A stretch of 64,000 nucleotides of DNA from Acidianus brierleyi (GTDB lineage Archaea > Thermoproteota > Thermoprotei_A > Sulfolobales > Sulfolobaceae): positions 1,612,001 through 1,676,000 of the forward strand of contig NZ_CP029289.2 of NCBI RefSeq assembly GCF_003201835.2. The letters are read 5' to 3'. The notes below the pieces were generated by a model. It did no database searches. It saw only the letters and a program-made list of their open reading frames with translations, and was not told the DNA's origin. Within the stretch, counting starts at the first letter, position 1, and the number at the start of each line of letters is the position of its first letter. Below, piece by piece: positions 1-7,521 of this stretch. Made by a program: the position numbers and the translations under genes.

Positions 1-1
1 T

Positions 2-415
2 TCTTCTGGTATTCTTGAGTGGGTGAAGCTTATGGACTTTGTTGATATTTTTAATTTGTTGTTGGAGGGTAGTAGAAAGTATAAGAAGGCTATAAGTAGT
101 TTGTCTTCTGTTTATCCTGAGTTTATTGCTATTGCTGCTGCTCTTACTGTGGCTTGGGTTGAGTTGTCTTATGATGATGGTTTGAAGCAGGCTGAGAAGA
201 AGGCTAGTGAGTTGAAGGGACTGTACGATAAGTTGGTGGAGGAGCTTGCTGGTAAGGCTCCTCCTATCTCTGATAGGTATTTGTATAAGGAGTGGAGGGA
301 TTATAAGGATAAGGTGGAGAATTGTGCTAGGGATGCTATTTTGGATCATCCTGAAGCTACCTACGATGAGTTGAAAGATGATACGTTGGATTGTGCTGGA
401 GCTCCAGATTACTAA
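2..415 (+). CDS. Hypothetical protein of foreign-looking composition, probably cut by the left edge
   Basis: The reading frame is open to the window edge; the first in-frame start is GTG at 23, followed by ATG at 32, so the gene may begin further left. About 130 to 137 residues are visible. They form a helical, charged protein with one moderately hydrophobic stretch near residues 33-48 and Lys/Glu-rich helices after it. I recognise no family. The coding strand is strikingly rich in G and T, with codons such as TTG, GTT and GCT, unlike the A-rich sense strand of the genes from 3.3 kb onward. That suggests recent transfer from a virus or plasmid. Its position just upstream of a tRNA gene fits an integrated element, but no integrase is visible here. 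Confidence 0.55.
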   Translation, partial: SSGILEWVKLMDFVDIFNLLLEGSRKYKKAISSLSSVYPEFIAIAAALTVAWVELSYDDGLKQAEKKASELKGLYDKLVEELAGKAPPISDRYLYKEWRDYKDKVENCARDAILDHPEATYDELKDDTLDCAGAPDY

Positions 416-648
416 TGTTAATCGATTTTATAGCTAACTTTCGACTACTATGAAAAATTTATGATGAGTACTAAACTATTAGTTTACGAAAAACTTTTTA
501 TTATAATAGAATTCTTTTTAATTGTTTGATTCTCATTAGATTTTAATCTTTAGGAGAGTTTAAGGTAAATCTATAAAATACTCCTAAATGAAAGTCCTAA
601 AACTTTATTAGCTCTTTGAATATATTATTATTTTAGATGATCGGTAAT
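416..648. other. Non-coding AT-rich spacer before tRNA-Trp
   Basis: No convincing gene is present. The stretch has short imperfect inverted repeats near 467-485 and 536-556 that could form weak hairpins. A TATA-like run (gaatatattatt) near 617-630 is placed to serve the tRNA-Trp gene that follows. Confidence 0.4.
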
Positions 649-781
649 GGGCCCATAGCTCAGCCAGGTTAGAGTGCTGGGCTCCAGATGAAATGCATTG
701 GGTCTAAAGACCCGAAAGGGGATGAGATGCATCTGGAATGGAGAGACCCAGTGGTCCGGGGTCCGAATCCCCGTGGGCCCA
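649..781 (+). tRNA. tRNA-Trp (CCA) with intron
   Basis: The gene folds as a complete cloverleaf once an intron is removed. The acceptor arms are GGGCCCA (649-655) and TGGGCCC (774-780) with discriminator A781. The D stem is GCTC/GAGT, the anticodon stem CTGGG (677-681) pairs with CCCAG (747-751), and the T arm is CGGGG-TCCGAAT-CCCCG. The anticodon CCA lies at 684-686. The intron interrupts the anticodon loop after the base corresponding to position 37. There is no encoded CCA tail, as is usual here. tRNA genes are common integration sites, and the flanking sequence looks accessory. Confidence 0.95.
688..745 (+). other. Archaeal tRNA intron (58 bases) in tRNA-Trp
   Basis: The 58-base insert sits between tRNA positions 37 and 38, the standard archaeal site. 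The exon-intron sequence CCAGATG pairs with CATCTGG near the 3' junction, giving the central helix expected for a bulge-helix-bulge cut by the splicing endonuclease. Inside, GGGTC and GACCC flank a TAAA loop as a perfect hairpin. In some euryarchaea the tRNA-Trp intron carries a box C/D guide RNA; here I see only weak box-like sequences, so I do not claim that. Confidence 0.85.
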
Positions 782-1046
782 TTAATTGGAAGGATTTTTA
801 ATCCTATATATAAAGGCGTAAATTGAATCAACTAATTTTTATTTGTTGCCTTACTCTGTTTTATGAGTAGTATATATACTCTATGTAGAGAGTTCGAGAG
901 TTAAAATAATATGAGATAGATCAAGCTTATCATGCTGAGTTAGTTTTGAAATTAATTCGCCTTTTAACGATGAGTTATATGAATTGCCTTTCAGATTATG
1001 TAAATAGTAAAGTTATAGCGAGAATTGATATGATTACATTAATTAA

Positions 1047-1419
1047 TACACATTCTCTAGTCCCGATAATACAAATAATTTCATAGAAACCGGTGAAAAT
1101 CTATTTGCATACAAAGGCAACTCGATTCCGGTGAATTGACTTTTTCGAGTGCTAAGACCGAAGTTGTTAAAGCCATTAGTGATGATGCAGACTACCATGG
1201 CGGTGAATTAACTAACATAGATTCTATTTCTATTGAGCCAGATAATTATGATATTGATAAGCTTGCTAGCACAATATCCAACGATATTCAATCTATTAAT
1301 AAAGAGTTCGGTGCTACTTTACCCAGTAAGGTAGAGGTTGATGAAGATACTTTAGAAATTTCAGGGAAACAGTAAGTGTATTTGCGTATTATAGTCCCGA
1401 TGATGATAGTGAAGATTAA
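1047..1419 (+). pseudogene. Frameshifted remnant of an unknown protein
   Basis: Three consecutive open segments in three frames read as one protein. Segment one runs from 1047 to about 1135, segment two from 1136 to about 1370, and segment three to the TAA at 1417-1419. Each junction is explained by one missing base: a T in gaattgac near 1135 and an A in gaaacag near 1369. The middle part alone is a 79-residue ORF with a TTG start. The product is acidic and Asp/Ser-rich, ending in a run of Asp. No start codon is found for the first segment, and another open stretch (about 912-1085) lies upstream in a further frame. No family is recognised. Confidence 0.5.
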
Positions 1420-1461
1420 GATATATATTATTTTTTTACTATTTTTTATGTAGGTGTTAAG

Positions 1462-1971
1462 TTGGGGAAAACGTTGGTAAGTATACCTATTTGGAAAATG
1501 ACGGAGGAACAGAAGGAAGAGTTTAAGCAAACCAAGGAATACCGCAGGGTTGTACCAAAAATTCTTCATTTCATGAATATTTTTGTAGATAAAAGTAGGA
1601 CATCGAAGAATCTTCGAGAAGCCTTAACTCTGTCCTATGACGGTGATCTGGATTATATGGGTGAGAAGTCAGTAGAGTGGTTAATGCAGGGTGAAAAAAT
1701 ACGAATAATCTTTCGCTCACGTAAATTAGAAAGGGGAAACAGCGTTTTTAAACACCATTCGTGTTATATCGGTATAATAGAAGAGCCTAGGGAGTTGGCG
1801 GGTAAAATAACAATGATAGACTGGGCGAGAATTAGGGATGTAAAGATAAGGGATTTTGTTGAAGAGTACAGAATCCAGAAATCACCGTTTAAAGCGGAAT
1901 ACGAATACGTTATAGGTAAAAGTAGTCCTCTCTCTCAAATAATGGTAGAAGTACCTCGATATGCTATGTAA
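1462..1971 (+). CDS. Hypothetical protein, 169 aa
   Basis: The ORF starts at TTG 1462 (first residues MGKTLVSIP) and is intact. The product is basic and soluble, rich in Lys, Arg and Glu, with no signal peptide or membrane segment. I recognise no domain. It lies between two decayed genes in the accessory left end, which makes a plasmid or virus origin likely but not proven. An upstream run tttttactattttttatg could supply a weak TATA element. Confidence 0.55.
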   Translation: MGKTLVSIPIWKMTEEQKEEFKQTKEYRRVVPKILHFMNIFVDKSRTSKNLREALTLSYDGDLDYMGEKSVEWLMQGEKIRIIFRSRKLERGNSVFKHHSCYIGIIEEPRELAGKITMIDWARIRDVKIRDFVEEYRIQKSPFKAEYEYVIGKSSPLSQIMVEVPRYAM

Positions 1972-1992
1972 AATGGCTTAGTCCCTTTTTAA

Positions 1993-2250
1993 ACCCTTTC
2001 TTCCTTTTTTCTGTCGTCACCTAATTATTTGTTAGTCGGCCCTTCTCACATGCTTCTTGATGTCTTCACCGAGAGAGGAATATACCATAAAGTGAAAGGA
2101 AGGTGGAGGAGGATTGCTTTTGCTCATTTTTCTTATAATAACCCTCTGGCCAATGGTTTAGCAATCCTTTTAGGAATATTAATGTTGTTTGCAGCAATGG
2201 AAACGCATAGTTATCATTACTATTACCATTACTACAACTATTATTCCTAA
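1993..2250 (+). pseudogene. C-terminal fragment of a DUF1286-type archaeal membrane protein
   Basis: The last 73 codons carry the motif GPSHMLLDVFTERGIY followed by a basic stretch, a conserved AHFSYNNP-like segment, and a hydrophobic helix (NGLAILLGILML). This is the pattern I know from the C-terminus of DUF1286 proteins, found in Sulfolobales chromosomes and their plasmids. The frame opens at 1993 right after a stop and has no ATG before the motif. The N-terminal half, with the other membrane helices and conserved residues, is missing. The end is odd too: a run of His and Tyr (SYHYYYHYYNYYS). I infer a truncated, non-functional copy. Confidence 0.6.
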
Positions 2251-2278
2251 TGAGATAATATACGAAAAGGAAAAGATT

Positions 2279-2289
2279 TTTAAATATAT
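2279..2289 (+). promoter_or_regulatory. TATA box for the RelE-like gene
   Basis: The sequence tttaaatatat is centred about 23 bases upstream of the GTG start at 2307. This spacing fits a leaderless archaeal transcript. Confidence 0.5.
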
Positions 2290-2306
2290 TTTCTATATCT
2301 TTTATT

Positions 2307-2618
2307 GTGGTTTGTGAGAAGTGGGAATTGAGGTTTTCAACGAGGAAAGCTAGGGATTATAGAGAATTTATGGAATATACCGCAGATAATTTTAGTGATA
2401 AGTTAGTAATGCTAATTCTTGAAAAATTGGAGCTATTAAGGAGAGATCCATTGAGCTATGCCAGGGAAAAATTAGGTAAGGATAAATACGGCAATCCGAT
2501 GTTTTCAATAGAAGTTACAGGAAATATAAGGATACTTTATAGCGTTGATTCAAAAAATTGTATAGTTTTCATTTGGGAGGTTGGGTCTCATAAGAAGGTT
2601 TATGGACACGACCCTTAG
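2307..2618 (+). CDS. RelE/ParE-family toxin-like protein
   Basis: The 103-residue product has the RelE/ParE layout: an N-terminal strand, two helices (about residues 15-55), then strands with GNIRILYSVD (about 75-84) and a C-terminal IVFIWEVGSHKKVYG motif. RelE proteins are ribosome-dependent mRNA endonucleases; ParE relatives target gyrase, and sequence alone does not separate them. No RelB-like antitoxin gene lies directly upstream, where a broken DUF1286 gene sits instead. The only small partner candidate is a convergent ORF that overlaps its 3' end. The GTG start is chosen because a TATA box lies 23 bases before it. The toxin may be an orphan or act with an unlinked antitoxin. Confidence 0.75.
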   Translation: MVCEKWELRFSTRKARDYREFMEYTADNFSDKLVMLILEKLELLRRDPLSYAREKLGKDKYGNPMFSIEVTGNIRILYSVDSKNCIVFIWEVGSHKKVYGHDP

Positions 2619-2724
2619 CTTTTTCTCTAGCTATTTTTAACAAATCTTCTTTAAACTTCTCAAAGTCCTCATCAGTTTCGATGACTAGAAATCTTTCTCC
2701 GTCTTTGTCTTCGACAATTCTCAT
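2569..2724 (-). CDS. Small acidic protein, 51 aa, convergent with the RelE-like gene
   Basis: An ATG at 2724 (minus strand) opens a 51-codon frame ending in TGA at 2569. The product starts MRIVEDKDGERF, is rich in Glu, Asp and Lys, and is predicted to form a helix in its second half. Its last 50 bases overlap the 3' end of the RelE-like gene in antisense. The codon pattern reads like protein rather than chance, but there is no family match I can name. Size and charge would suit an antitoxin, yet antitoxins normally lie upstream on the same strand, so that role is only a guess. Confidence 0.4.
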   Translation of the reverse strand: MRIVEDKDGERFLVIETDEDFEKFKEDLLKIAREKAKGRVHKPSYETQPPK

Positions 2725-2729
2725 ATGTA

Positions 2730-3339
2730 TAAACTTCTCACAGAGGTTATTAAAGGTGTAGTCTAGAATAAACTCCCCAGTTTACTGAAGAAAAATTCAA
2801 AGTAGTTAATCCTGCCGGGATCCAAAATTTTTTGCTAGAAAGGGCTTGGTAATGCGATAATGAGAAAAGGTTTAACATTTCTTTAGTTCTTGTGGAAAGA
2901 GAAGCTAAAACTGATTTCTAAGCCTTGTAATGGGTATTAATTTTTATTTAAACATGACGAGTTTCACTATATTTTTCTTAATTTAGTTCGTATTTTTTCC
3001 TAATTGAGATATATATCAAAGTTTATATCTTTCATACGAGATAATTTGTTTAAAAACTATTGATAGTATAGGTTTAATCTTAATGTAACACTAGTATTTC
3101 CATGAAGTACTTAGACTAGGATTTACGTGTAAACCCTATTAAATAAAAGCTATAAACTTTCTGAAAGTATTAACGTATTTAGATTATTAGTTTACATAAA
3201 TTCTCTTTATTTAAACATTTTTATTTTCTTATGTAATAAAATATATTATAAAATGTATAATTATTCTAATTTTTTATTACTAAAATACTAATACCGTTTT
3301 TCATTAAGGCGTAAAAATTTGGATAACATAGAATAATTT
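2730..3339. other. Non-coding AT-rich region, 610 bases
   Basis: I see no gene, RNA or repeat in this stretch. It contains many stops in all frames and long A/T runs, with somewhat higher G+C between about 2800 and 2930. It marks the border between the accessory left end and the conserved chromosome that begins near 3.3 kb. A TATA-like gcgtaaaaattt near 3309-3320 may drive the next gene. Confidence 0.4.
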
Positions 3340-3738
3340 GTGACTAAGTCAGTAATTAAACAAGGTAACTCAATAATTATAGAGCTTTATAAAGGTGGTA
3401 TAGAGGCAATTAAGGTTAATGGTGAAATAAAAGTAGGAGAATTTGATGGTGTAGATTTTGTTGAAAAGTCAGTATCTGAGGAGAAATTAAATAAGGCAAG
3501 GGATTACGCTAAAAAAATTCTTAATGCTATATCATCATGCCCTTGCATAATTTCTATAGTTTTTTCAGATATGATATATACTAAATTTGTGTATAATGGT
3601 CAGGAAGTAGTAGCGTTTATTTCCAATTGTGTTACTTATAATAAGCAAATTTCTATAGATAAAGATACAGAAAATAGGCTTCTGGAATGTAGCAAGAAAT
3701 TTATGAATTCTCTGGATTTAAAGCAAAAAGAAATATAA
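3340..3738 (+). CDS. Hypothetical protein, 132 aa
   Basis: The frame starts at GTG 3340, about 25 bases after a TATA-like element, so a leaderless message is likely. The product is a small alpha/beta protein with a Lys-rich helix near residues 48-62 followed by a Cys-Pro-Cys in SSCPCIIS and more hydrophobic strands. There is no signal peptide. I do not recognise the family. It ends 22 bases before lysS and probably shares its transcript. Nothing in the sequence ties it to tRNA charging. Confidence 0.6.
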   Translation: MTKSVIKQGNSIIIELYKGGIEAIKVNGEIKVGEFDGVDFVEKSVSEEKLNKARDYAKKILNAISSCPCIISIVFSDMIYTKFVYNGQEVVAFISNCVTYNKQISIDKDTENRLLECSKKFMNSLDLKQKEI

Positions 3739-3760
3739 CTTAAGAAATTGCTTTCTAGGT

Positions 3761-5245
3761 GTGAAGTGGGACGAAAGGAGATTAAAAATTCTTGATGAAC
3801 TTAGGGAGAAGGGAATAAATCCGTATCCTCAGAAATATAACATAACTCATAGTATTATTCAGATAAAAGAACTAGTAAAGAACAACAATGATAAGCCTCA
3901 TGAGCCATTTATTTTTGATATATCTACTGTTGGTAGAATAGCCAATATAAGGAGGCATGGTAAGGCATCATTTGTAGATATATTTGACGAAGGTGAAAAA
4001 TTACAATTATATTTAAGAATTAACGAGTTAGGTGATAAATATGAGGAATTCTTTAATTATTTTGGTCGTGGCGATATAATTGGTGTTAAAGGGGATTTGT
4101 TCTACACTGGCAAGGGTGAGCTCACTCTATTAGTAAAGGATTACACTATGTTATCTAAGGCGTTAATAGAACCGCCAGACTGGTCTAAATTAAGTCCAGA
4201 GTTTAGATATGCTCATAGGTATGTTGATTTTCTCTATAATGATAACGCTAGAAGAGCTATGGAGATTAGGTTCAGAACTATAGCAGAAATAAGAAAATTT
4301 TTGGCTTCAAAAGGGTTTATGGAAGTAGAGACGCCTATACTACAGCCTGTATACGGTGGAGCTTTAGCTAAACCGTTTAAGACTAAAATAAATTATCTTG
4401 ATGAAGATTGGTATCTTAGAATATCTTTAGAATTATATTTAAAAAGATTCATAGTAGGTGGTTTTGATAAAGTTTTTGAAATAGGTAAAGTCTTTAGAAA
4501 CGAAGATATAGATGTAACTCATAACCCAGAATTTACTTTAATGGAGCTATATTGGGCTTATGCAGATTATAATGATATTATGAAGCTTACTCAAGATATC
4601 ATAGTAGACGTAGCAAAAAACATACTTGGAGAAACTAAAGTAAAATACAAGGTAGGAGATAAAGAGTATGAGATAGATTTATCTCAGTTTAAGGAAATTA
4701 CTATGTTTGATTCCTTGTCTGAAGTTTTAGGTAAAAACGTTGAAACTATGAGCGATGAAGAACTTAAAGGATTAATGCAAAAATATCAACTTATTCCTAG
4801 AGGTAATTCCTATATAAGGGGACTAATGATAGAGAAGTTATTTGACAAGTTAGTATCTCCTAATTTAATACAGCCAACTTTCGTTACAGATTATCCTATA
4901 GAAACTACTCCCCTCTGTAAGCCTCATAGATCTAAGAAAGGTCTAGTTGAAAGGTTTGAATTATTTATAGCAGGGATAGAATTTGCTAACGCATATACTG
5001 AACTTAATGATCCTGTTCTTCAGGATAAGTTGTTTAGAGAAGAGCAAGAATTAATGAAAAAAGGAGATCAAGAAGCTCATCCATATGATAAGGACTTTAT
5101 AAGAGCTTTATCTTATGGCATGCCCCCTACTGGAGGATTAGGAATAGGTATTGATAGATTAATAATGTTGCTTACTAATAATCAGAGTATAAAAGAAGTG
5201 ATTCCGTTTCCAATAATTAGCTATAAGCTTATCGAGGAAGACTAA
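3761..5245 (+). CDS. lysS: Lysyl-tRNA synthetase, class II
   Basis: The 494-residue enzyme attaches lysine to tRNA-Lys in the cytoplasm. An N-terminal OB-fold for anticodon binding spans about residues 50-130, with the GRI..IRRHGKASFVDI pattern. The class II core follows: motif 2 is FRNED at 246-250 with HNPEFT at 254-259, and motif 3 is GLGIGIDRL at about 459-467. Length and order match bacterial and archaeal LysS. The GTG start at 3761 follows an AGGT element. It is convergent with the next gene and overlaps its end by 17 bases. Confidence 0.95.
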   Translation: MKWDERRLKILDELREKGINPYPQKYNITHSIIQIKELVKNNNDKPHEPFIFDISTVGRIANIRRHGKASFVDIFDEGEKLQLYLRINELGDKYEEFFNYFGRGDIIGVKGDLFYTGKGELTLLVKDYTMLSKALIEPPDWSKLSPEFRYAHRYVDFLYNDNARRAMEIRFRTIAEIRKFLASKGFMEVETPILQPVYGGALAKPFKTKINYLDEDWYLRISLELYLKRFIVGGFDKVFEIGKVFRNEDIDVTHNPEFTLMELYWAYADYNDIMKLTQDIIVDVAKNILGETKVKYKVGDKEYEIDLSQFKEITMFDSLSEVLGKNVETMSDEELKGLMQKYQLIPRGNSYIRGLMIEKLFDKLVSPNLIQPTFVTDYPIETTPLCKPHRSKKGLVERFELFIAGIEFANAYTELNDPVLQDKLFREEQELMKKGDQEAHPYDKDFIRALSYGMPPTGGLGIGIDRLIMLLTNNQSIKEVIPFPIISYKLIEED

Positions 5246-6317
5246 TTGATAGCATTATAGCAAATATGAAAGATAATAATAAGAAGGCTTGTATATAATA
5301 CGATATTTTTTCTCCATATTTTAAGCTAATCTTCTTTATTATTTCTGTGAATATTTTTCCTCCATCAGTTATGAATAATGGGGCACCATTAAATAGGGCT
5401 AGGCTGAAATTCACTATAAACATCCAAACTGCAAATTCTAGGAAAGGAAATATTGACGCTGGGATCGCATATGTTACATAAACTCCTAAGAAATGGTTTT
5501 TTGCTATTGCGGTATAATATGATATAGTGCCATTTGGATTCTTAACTTGAATTAGGTAATGGGTTGTACTATAAAGGCTTTGATTTAATTCTGAGAAAGT
5601 TCTAATAGGCTGTCCATTAATTTTTTCTATTATTTGACCTGCGTGCATTGATATATTATAAGCTTCACTGTGAGGAATTGTACCTACTATTTGGATTCCT
5701 TGGGAAAATAGTGTTGGTCCAAAACTGGCTATTGGGAAGAATATTCCAGCTAGAATTAGATTTACTGCTATTCCTGCAGCTACTATCTTAAGTTTTGATT
5801 TAAAGGAAGCTGTTTGGAATTCACTTTCGTCAGGCTCAACAAATGCTCCAGGAAATATTCCTATTAATATAAATCCGCCGCCCTTTACATTAATTTTGTT
5901 TGAGGTAGAAGAAACAGCGTGTGAAAGCTCATGTAAAACTACTGATATTCCTATAGCTAAAAGTAAATATGGCACTTCATTTAAACCTATAGTTATTCCA
6001 GGTATTATTGGTTCTAATCTAATTGCTGTAGTTGCAGGATGGAATACAAGACCTGAAATTGTATAATAGATTAATACAATTCCTCCAATCATTGAGATTA
6101 ATCCTAGAGCTATAGCGACTTTTTCAAAAAATCTATATTCCTTAGACGTAGCTAATTTAGGGAACCATTCACTCCTGGTACTTTTTTTCCACATCAAAAC
6201 AAAAGGATATACTTTGAAACCTCTTGTTTCGAGTTTCTTCTTTAATGCGAAGATTACTAACCAGAATACTAGAAATCCTATTCCAAAAAGCTCTAGTGAA
6301 GATATCATACTAAGCAT
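5229..6317 (-). CDS. Site-2-protease-type M50 membrane metalloprotease
   Basis: The 362-residue protein is an integral membrane zinc protease of the M50 family, which cuts substrates within the membrane. The zinc motif HELSH is at residues 129-133. The third ligand region NGAPLFITDGG ends at 318-320, with Asp318 the likely ligand. Hydrophobic helices are seen near 8-25, 68-88, 115-135, 170-190, 285-310 and 340-360. A PDZ-like stretch lies between the two motifs (about 195-275, containing the INGQPIRTFSELNQ segment). The start at 6317 could also be the second ATG at 6308. It is divergent from the next gene. Substrates are unknown; family members often act in regulated proteolysis of membrane-bound regulators. 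Confidence 0.85.
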   Translation of the reverse strand: MLSMISSLELFGIGFLVFWLVIFALKKKLETRGFKVYPFVLMWKKSTRSEWFPKLATSKEYRFFEKVAIALGLISMIGGIVLIYYTISGLVFHPATTAIRLEPIIPGITIGLNEVPYLLLAIGISVVLHELSHAVSSTSNKINVKGGGFILIGIFPGAFVEPDESEFQTASFKSKLKIVAAGIAVNLILAGIFFPIASFGPTLFSQGIQIVGTIPHSEAYNISMHAGQIIEKINGQPIRTFSELNQSLYSTTHYLIQVKNPNGTISYYTAIAKNHFLGVYVTYAIPASIFPFLEFAVWMFIVNFSLALFNGAPLFITDGGKIFTEIIKKISLKYGEKISYYIQAFLLLSFIFAIMLSISLPR

Positions 6318-6344
6318 TTAAGTGAGTACTAAAATAAAACGATT

Positions 6345-7001
6345 GTGGAAATAGAGTATTCAGAAGAGCATTGGAATATTCTTAGACATAAAAGAAAAAT
6401 TTCCCTGGATTTATTATATAGACTGAAAAATAATGGGTTAATTGGTTACGTTTATGGTTCAGTAGCTAGGGGTGATGTAAGAAAAGATAGTGACATAGAT
6501 ATAATAGTTTTTAATCCTAATATAATTGAATTGGATTTAATTGACTTTGATCATAAGTTCATTATTCAGGCTACTCCTTTTTCTACTCCAAAAGCATATA
6601 TTTCGTTAGATCCTGAAGAAAGCGAAGTTATATCTTTTCCTTTATCTAGATTGAAGAGAGATGAAGAAGAATTCTATCGTTTTGGTGGAATGCTAGATTA
6701 TTATGGCATAGAAAAAAATCTACGAGTAGCTGGTATAAATAAAAAAATGGAGATCATAATACCAACAGAAAAGGGTCATAACGAAATATTGTTAAAAGGT
6801 AATGAGGATTTAGCATCAAAGACTCTTAAGATATCTATATCTACGATATTAGAGAGAGAAAAATTACTTACTAAAAGAGTAGAAAAAGGAAGAACTGGGG
6901 TTTTTCTTCGATATGATTTAAGTAAAGACGAAAGTTTTGAAAGTTCAATTAGAATATTATATAAGAAAAATAAATTCTTTAGGCGTATGATAGATGCTTA
7001 A
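6345..7001 (+). CDS. Nucleotidyltransferase-domain protein
   Basis: The 218-residue protein has the minimal polymerase-beta-type motif GSVARGD at 38-44 with the metal-binding Asp pair DSDID at 48-52. This fold transfers nucleotides onto protein, RNA or small molecules. The rest of the protein (about 90-218) is not a recognised HEPN or Cca domain, so the substrate is unknown. The GTG start at 6345 gives the best N-terminus. It overlaps the DUF1122 gene by 8 bases, and that gene overlaps the radical SAM gene, so the three form a tightly coupled operon and may act in one process. Confidence 0.8.
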   Translation: MEIEYSEEHWNILRHKRKISLDLLYRLKNNGLIGYVYGSVARGDVRKDSDIDIIVFNPNIIELDLIDFDHKFIIQATPFSTPKAYISLDPEESEVISFPLSRLKRDEEEFYRFGGMLDYYGIEKNLRVAGINKKMEIIIPTEKGHNEILLKGNEDLASKTLKISISTILEREKLLTKRVEKGRTGVFLRYDLSKDESFESSIRILYKKNKFFRRMIDA

Positions 7002-7521
7002 AGGGAAAGTTGGCGATTATAATATTGTAATAAAGAATTTTCGTGGAACTCATATTAGGGAATTATCTTACTTTGAAATGTATCTTGACAATAAATTAGT
7101 AGGCAGATGTAGTTACTTCTCTGGTCGCGATTATTATGTTCCATGGATTGAAATAGATTATATTCCATGGCCTAGACAGGAAGGTATTGAAGTAGATTTA
7201 TTCAAATATTTTTATGATTTACTGACTCCTAACGGAAGACTATTTGTAACTTATGAGAATGATATAGAAACTTCCAATTTAATTTTTAAGGGATATTCTG
7301 CTGTAGATACTCCTTTAGGTTTTTCAATGTTAAAGGCAGGATTTACGTGGTTCAAAATATGGTATTTTCCTGAGGGTGGAAATGAAGGTTATCCTAAGAT
7401 TCAAGGCAATAAACCGTTAAATGAGGAAACTAAGAAGAAGGAACTTTTAGAACTATTAGATGAAGTTAAAAATCCCCAGGTAAAAGAGTGGTTATTAAAA
7501 AATGTTGATAGGAAACCCTGA
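6994..7521 (+). CDS. DUF1122 family protein
   Basis: The 175-residue product matches the DUF1122 pattern I know from Sulfolobales. It has an aromatic-rich centre with YFSGRDYYVPWIEIDY, a segment resembling an acyl-CoA N-acyltransferase fold (RLFVTYENDIETSNLIF), and the closing WYFPEGGNEGYPKIQGNKP motif. Function is not established. It lies between the nucleotidyltransferase and a radical SAM gene with overlaps of 8 and 20 bases, so the three proteins are made together. A GNAT-like role is plausible from the fold, but I cannot see the usual pyrophosphate-binding loop. Confidence 0.75.
   Translation: MLKGKVGDYNIVIKNFRGTHIRELSYFEMYLDNKLVGRCSYFSGRDYYVPWIEIDYIPWPRQEGIEVDLFKYFYDLLTPNGRLFVTYENDIETSNLIFKGYSAVDTPLGFSMLKAGFTWFKIWYFPEGGNEGYPKIQGNKPLNEETKKKELLELLDEVKNPQVKEWLLKNVDRKP

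Noticed and set aside
688..745. Box C/D guide RNA inside the tRNA-Trp intron
   Set aside because: ATGAAA- and ATGAGA-like stretches exist, but no proper box C/D pair with the right spacing is present.
649..781. Second copy of the tRNA-Trp 3' end as an attachment site
   Set aside because: No repeat of the T-arm/acceptor sequence was seen elsewhere in the window.
628..831. 67-residue frame on the minus strand over the tRNA-Trp gene
   Set aside because: It is antisense to a well-folded tRNA and has no start signal; a chance frame.
1288..1569. 93-residue minus-strand frame with hydrophobic residues
   Set aside because: It overlaps the frameshifted gene and the start of the 169-residue gene, and the hydrophobic look comes from reading A-rich DNA backwards.
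2800..2930. Possible remnant of a coding gene in the empty region
   Set aside because: G+C is slightly higher, but stops fall in every frame and no motif is recognisable.
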